A stretch of 6,763 nucleotides of DNA, from assembly GCA_946631075.1 (NCBI GenBank), contig CAMOZS010000090.1, forward strand, positions 1 through 6,763, in the 5' to 3' direction. Both the position numbers and the translations under genes were made by a program. The notes beneath the pieces are model-generated. The model saw only the letters and a list, made by a program, of their open reading frames with translations. It was not told where the DNA came from and did no database searches. Of the stretch, positions 5,016 through 6,763 are shown one piece after another (the stretch's first letter is position 1; every line of letters begins with the position of its first letter). This DNA comes from an uncultured Bacillota bacterium. GTDB lineage: Bacteria; Bacillota; Clostridia; Peptostreptococcales; Anaerovoracaceae.

Positions 5016-6407
5016 ATGACTGAAAGAAACATGCAGAAAGCTTTAGAAGAAGCGAAGAGAATCGTAGGAATGATCGAGGCTGATGCTCTGACAGAAGAAG
5101 AGAAAGACACGATCATGAAGGAATCCATCGCGAACTTCAACGAGAACGTTAACCCGGGATGGCTGGAGTACAGAAAGTCCGTATCCACGGATGCTGCATT
5201 CATCGAGTGGGAAGATGAAGGCGACGTATTCAGAGATCTTCACGGAACAGAGTTCATCGACTGCCTGGGTGGCTTCGGTATCTTTGCCTGCGGCCACGGC
5301 AATCCGGAAATCAAGAAGACTGTCATGGCACAGCTGGATAGATATTCGCTGCACTCTCAGGAACTGGTTGACCCGCTCAGAGGTTACCTTGCTCATCTGC
5401 TGGGCATGATCACACCGGGCGACCTGCAGTACTGCTTCTTCACCAACGGTGGAGCTGAGGCTGTTGAAATGGCTCTGAAGCTGGCAAGACTGGCTACAGG
5501 CGGCAGATGGTATCTCTCTACCGTAGGCGCATTCCACGGCAAATCCATGGGTGCTATCTCCATGGGCGGCAAGGGCGCATACAGAGAAGACTACATCCCG
5601 ATGATCCAGCAGGTACAGCATGTTAAGTACGGTGATGCTGAAGCAATGAAGGTTGCGGTTGAGAACCTCGAAGCAGTAGGCGAGAAGATTGCAGGAATCA
5701 TCGTAGAGCCGATCCAGGGCGAAGCTGGCGTTATGATTCCGCCAGATGGCTACCTCAAGGCTCTGAGAGAGATCGCTGATGAGCACGGCATCGCTCTGAT
5801 CTTCGACGAGATCCAGACAGGTCTTGGACGTACAGGTACGATGTGGAGATGCGACCACGAAGGAGTTTGCCCGGATATCATGACTTATGGTAAGGCTTCC
5901 TCCGGTGGTCTGGTACCGATCACAGGCATCATCGCTCGTCCGTGGACATATGAGAAGTCCGGCGTTGGCACAGGTCAGGAAGGCAAGATGTTCGAGAATC
6001 CGTGGATCCTGGGATCCCCGACATTCGGCGGCAACCCGCTGGCTTGCGCAGCATTCATCTCCACGATCAGATACATGCTGGAGAACGATCTGCCGGCACA
6101 GTCCAAGGCAAAGGGCGACAAGTACCTGGCAGGACTGAAGAAGCTGCATGAGAAGTATCCGAAGGTTCTGACCACATTCAGAGGTTCCGGAATGCTGATC
6201 TGTATGGAATTCCCGACAGACGAAATTGGTCACGAAGTTACCAAGGCTCTGTTCGCTCGTAAAGTCATGACAGCTGGTACTCTGGTCAACGCTCAGACAG
6301 TTCGTATCGAGCCGCCTCTCGTACAGGCTGACGAGACGATCGAGAAGGTTCTGGGTGCTCTGGACGAGGCTCTGGCAGAGGTTGGCAAGGCTTACGGCCT
6401 GCTCTAA
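5016..6407 (+). CDS. patA: class III aminotransferase, probable putrescine aminotransferase (PatA/YgjG-like)
   Basis: This 463-residue PLP enzyme matches E. coli putrescine aminotransferase (459 residues) along its length. That enzyme moves an amino group from putrescine, and less well cadaverine, to 2-oxoglutarate, forming 4-aminobutanal and glutamate in the cytoplasm. Shared blocks include NPGWLEYRKSV (46-56), FIDCLGGFGIF (80-90), LHSQELVDPLR (112-122), GAFHGKSMGA (171-180), EPIQGEAGV (231-239), FDEIQTGLGRTG (263-274), TFGGNPLACAA (336-346) and VRIEPPL (429-435). Asp264 should contact the pyridine nitrogen, and Lys293 in GKASSGG should bind PLP. About 14 extra residues (roughly 312-326) precede the FGGNP block compared with the E. 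coli protein. The start at 5016 follows GGGAGG; the in-frame TTG at 4965 has no such site. Codons resemble those of rplM (Arg almost only AGA or CGT), implying high expression. No aldehyde dehydrogenase gene is adjacent, so the exact substrate (putrescine, cadaverine, ornithine-like) stays open. Confidence 0.92.
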   Translation: MTERNMQKALEEAKRIVGMIEADALTEEEKDTIMKESIANFNENVNPGWLEYRKSVSTDAAFIEWEDEGDVFRDLHGTEFIDCLGGFGIFACGHGNPEIKKTVMAQLDRYSLHSQELVDPLRGYLAHLLGMITPGDLQYCFFTNGGAEAVEMALKLARLATGGRWYLSTVGAFHGKSMGAISMGGKGAYREDYIPMIQQVQHVKYGDAEAMKVAVENLEAVGEKIAGIIVEPIQGEAGVMIPPDGYLKALREIADEHGIALIFDEIQTGLGRTGTMWRCDHEGVCPDIMTYGKASSGGLVPITGIIARPWTYEKSGVGTGQEGKMFENPWILGSPTFGGNPLACAAFISTIRYMLENDLPAQSKAKGDKYLAGLKKLHEKYPKVLTTFRGSGMLICMEFPTDEIGHEVTKALFARKVMTAGTLVNAQTVRIEPPLVQADETIEKVLGALDEALAEVGKAYGLL

Positions 6408-6447
6408 TCACTCAGTCAAAGCTACACTGAACATTGATTGAACTTAA

Positions 6448-6477
6448 GGCTGCCGCGCTTAGCGCGGCAGCCTTTTT
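6448..6477 (+). terminator. strong intrinsic terminator of the aminotransferase gene
   Basis: An 11-bp perfect GC-rich stem (6448-6458 with 6462-6472) closes a TTA loop and is followed by five T residues (6473-6477). The flanking AA and TT extend the stem. It lies 40 bp after the stop codon. Confidence 0.93.
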
Positions 6478-6482
6478 CATGG

Positions 6483-6515
6483 GGCGCCCGGCAGGACTAT
6501 TGTGGCGCCTTTTTT
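6483..6515 (+). terminator. possible second, weaker terminator
   Basis: GGCGCC at 6483-6488 can pair with GGCGCC at 6504-6509 around a 15-nt loop and is followed by six T residues (6510-6515). The stem is short for its loop, so it may only back up the terminator just upstream. Confidence 0.45.
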
Positions 6516-6525
6516 GCGGTACCGC
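6516..6525. repeat. 10-bp perfect palindrome upstream of scpA
   Basis: GCGGTACCGC is a perfect palindrome placed where the -35 element of the scpA promoter should be. It could bind a dimeric protein or be a chance product of GC-rich sequence. Confidence 0.3.
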
Positions 6526-6539
6526 GCCGCTTCGGATTG

Positions 6540-6548
6540 TGATACAAT
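6540..6548 (+). promoter_or_regulatory. probable extended -10 promoter of scpA
   Basis: TGATACAAT forms an extended -10 (TGn plus TACAAT, five of six matches). No good -35 is seen. Transcription would start near 6555, leaving only about 12 nt and the ribosome binding site before the start codon. Confidence 0.45.
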
Positions 6549-6566
6549 ATCCTGCAGGAGGTTTCC

Positions 6567-6763
6567 ATGAGCTACAGAGTCAGACTGAATGTATTCGAGG
6601 GTCCTTTCGACCTTCTGGTATATCTGATAGAGCACGCCCAGATGAGCATCTACGACATCCGGATCTCGGAGATCACGGACCAGTACGTGGAGTACATCAG
6701 GCAGATGAAGGAGGCGGACATCAATGTGTCCACCGAATTTATGGTGCTGGCGGCGGAGCTTCT
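6567..6763 (+). CDS. scpA: segregation and condensation protein A, N-terminal part (runs off the window)
   Basis: ScpA is the kleisin subunit that bridges the SMC ATPase dimer and, with ScpB, forms the bacterial condensin that compacts and separates chromosomes. The visible 65 complete codons carry the family signature: YRVRLNVFEGPFDLLVYLIE (residues 3-22), then MSIYDIRISEITDQYVEYI (26-44) and the STEFMVLAAELL helix (55-66). This N-terminal part is the portion that binds the SMC neck. AGGAGG (6556-6561) lies 5 nt before ATG. The full protein is about 240-260 residues, so roughly three quarters lies outside the window; scpB commonly follows. Identification is secure. Confidence 0.95.
   Translation, partial: MSYRVRLNVFEGPFDLLVYLIEHAQMSIYDIRISEITDQYVEYIRQMKEADINVSTEFMVLAAEL

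Overview
The window reads as a chromosomal segment of a low-redox, Gram-positive type genome, most likely Bacillota and probably class Clostridia. The support is the L13 and ScpA sequences, strong AGGAGG-type ribosome binding sites before every gene, and near-consensus sigma-A type promoters in short AT-rich gaps between GC-rich genes. I cannot place it below class with confidence. No RNA gene, insertion sequence, CRISPR array or phage gene is visible.

Layout, left to right. (1) 1-265, minus strand: the first 88 codons of ribosomal protein L13 (rplM), preceded by a structured leader of about 190 nt and a textbook promoter (464-492). (2) A back-to-back promoter at 524-552 drives a secreted protein of unknown function (581-1834), with a signal peptide, an FN3-like domain and a propeller-like C-terminal domain; it ends at a hairpin usable by both strands. 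(3) 1886-2827, minus strand: a PhzF-family enzyme, convergent with the previous gene. (4) 2902-4827, plus strand, divergent from the PhzF gene: a full-length P1B-type (copper ATPase-like) P-type ATPase in which the hallmark residues have been replaced. (5) 5016-6407: a class III, PLP-dependent aminotransferase closest to putrescine aminotransferase PatA/YgjG, with its own promoter, an operator-like repeat cluster and a strong terminator. (6) From 6567 to the window edge: the N-terminus of condensin subunit ScpA.

The genes do not form one operon: almost every gene has its own promoter or an orientation change, so no shared pathway is evident. The shared control region between the PhzF gene and the ATPase gene is the only hint of functional coupling.

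The most unusual item is the ATPase. The phosphorylated Asp of DKTGT is Asn (N333), the membrane CPC metal motif is SPY (289-291), the hinge GDGxND is GDGTDD (N to D at 531), and no N-terminal metal-binding domain is present. KTGT, TGE, HP, the nucleotide-binding glycines and the membrane layout remain. The 641-codon frame is intact. This looks like a maintained pseudo-pump rather than a decayed gene, and it is the best candidate here for undescribed biology.
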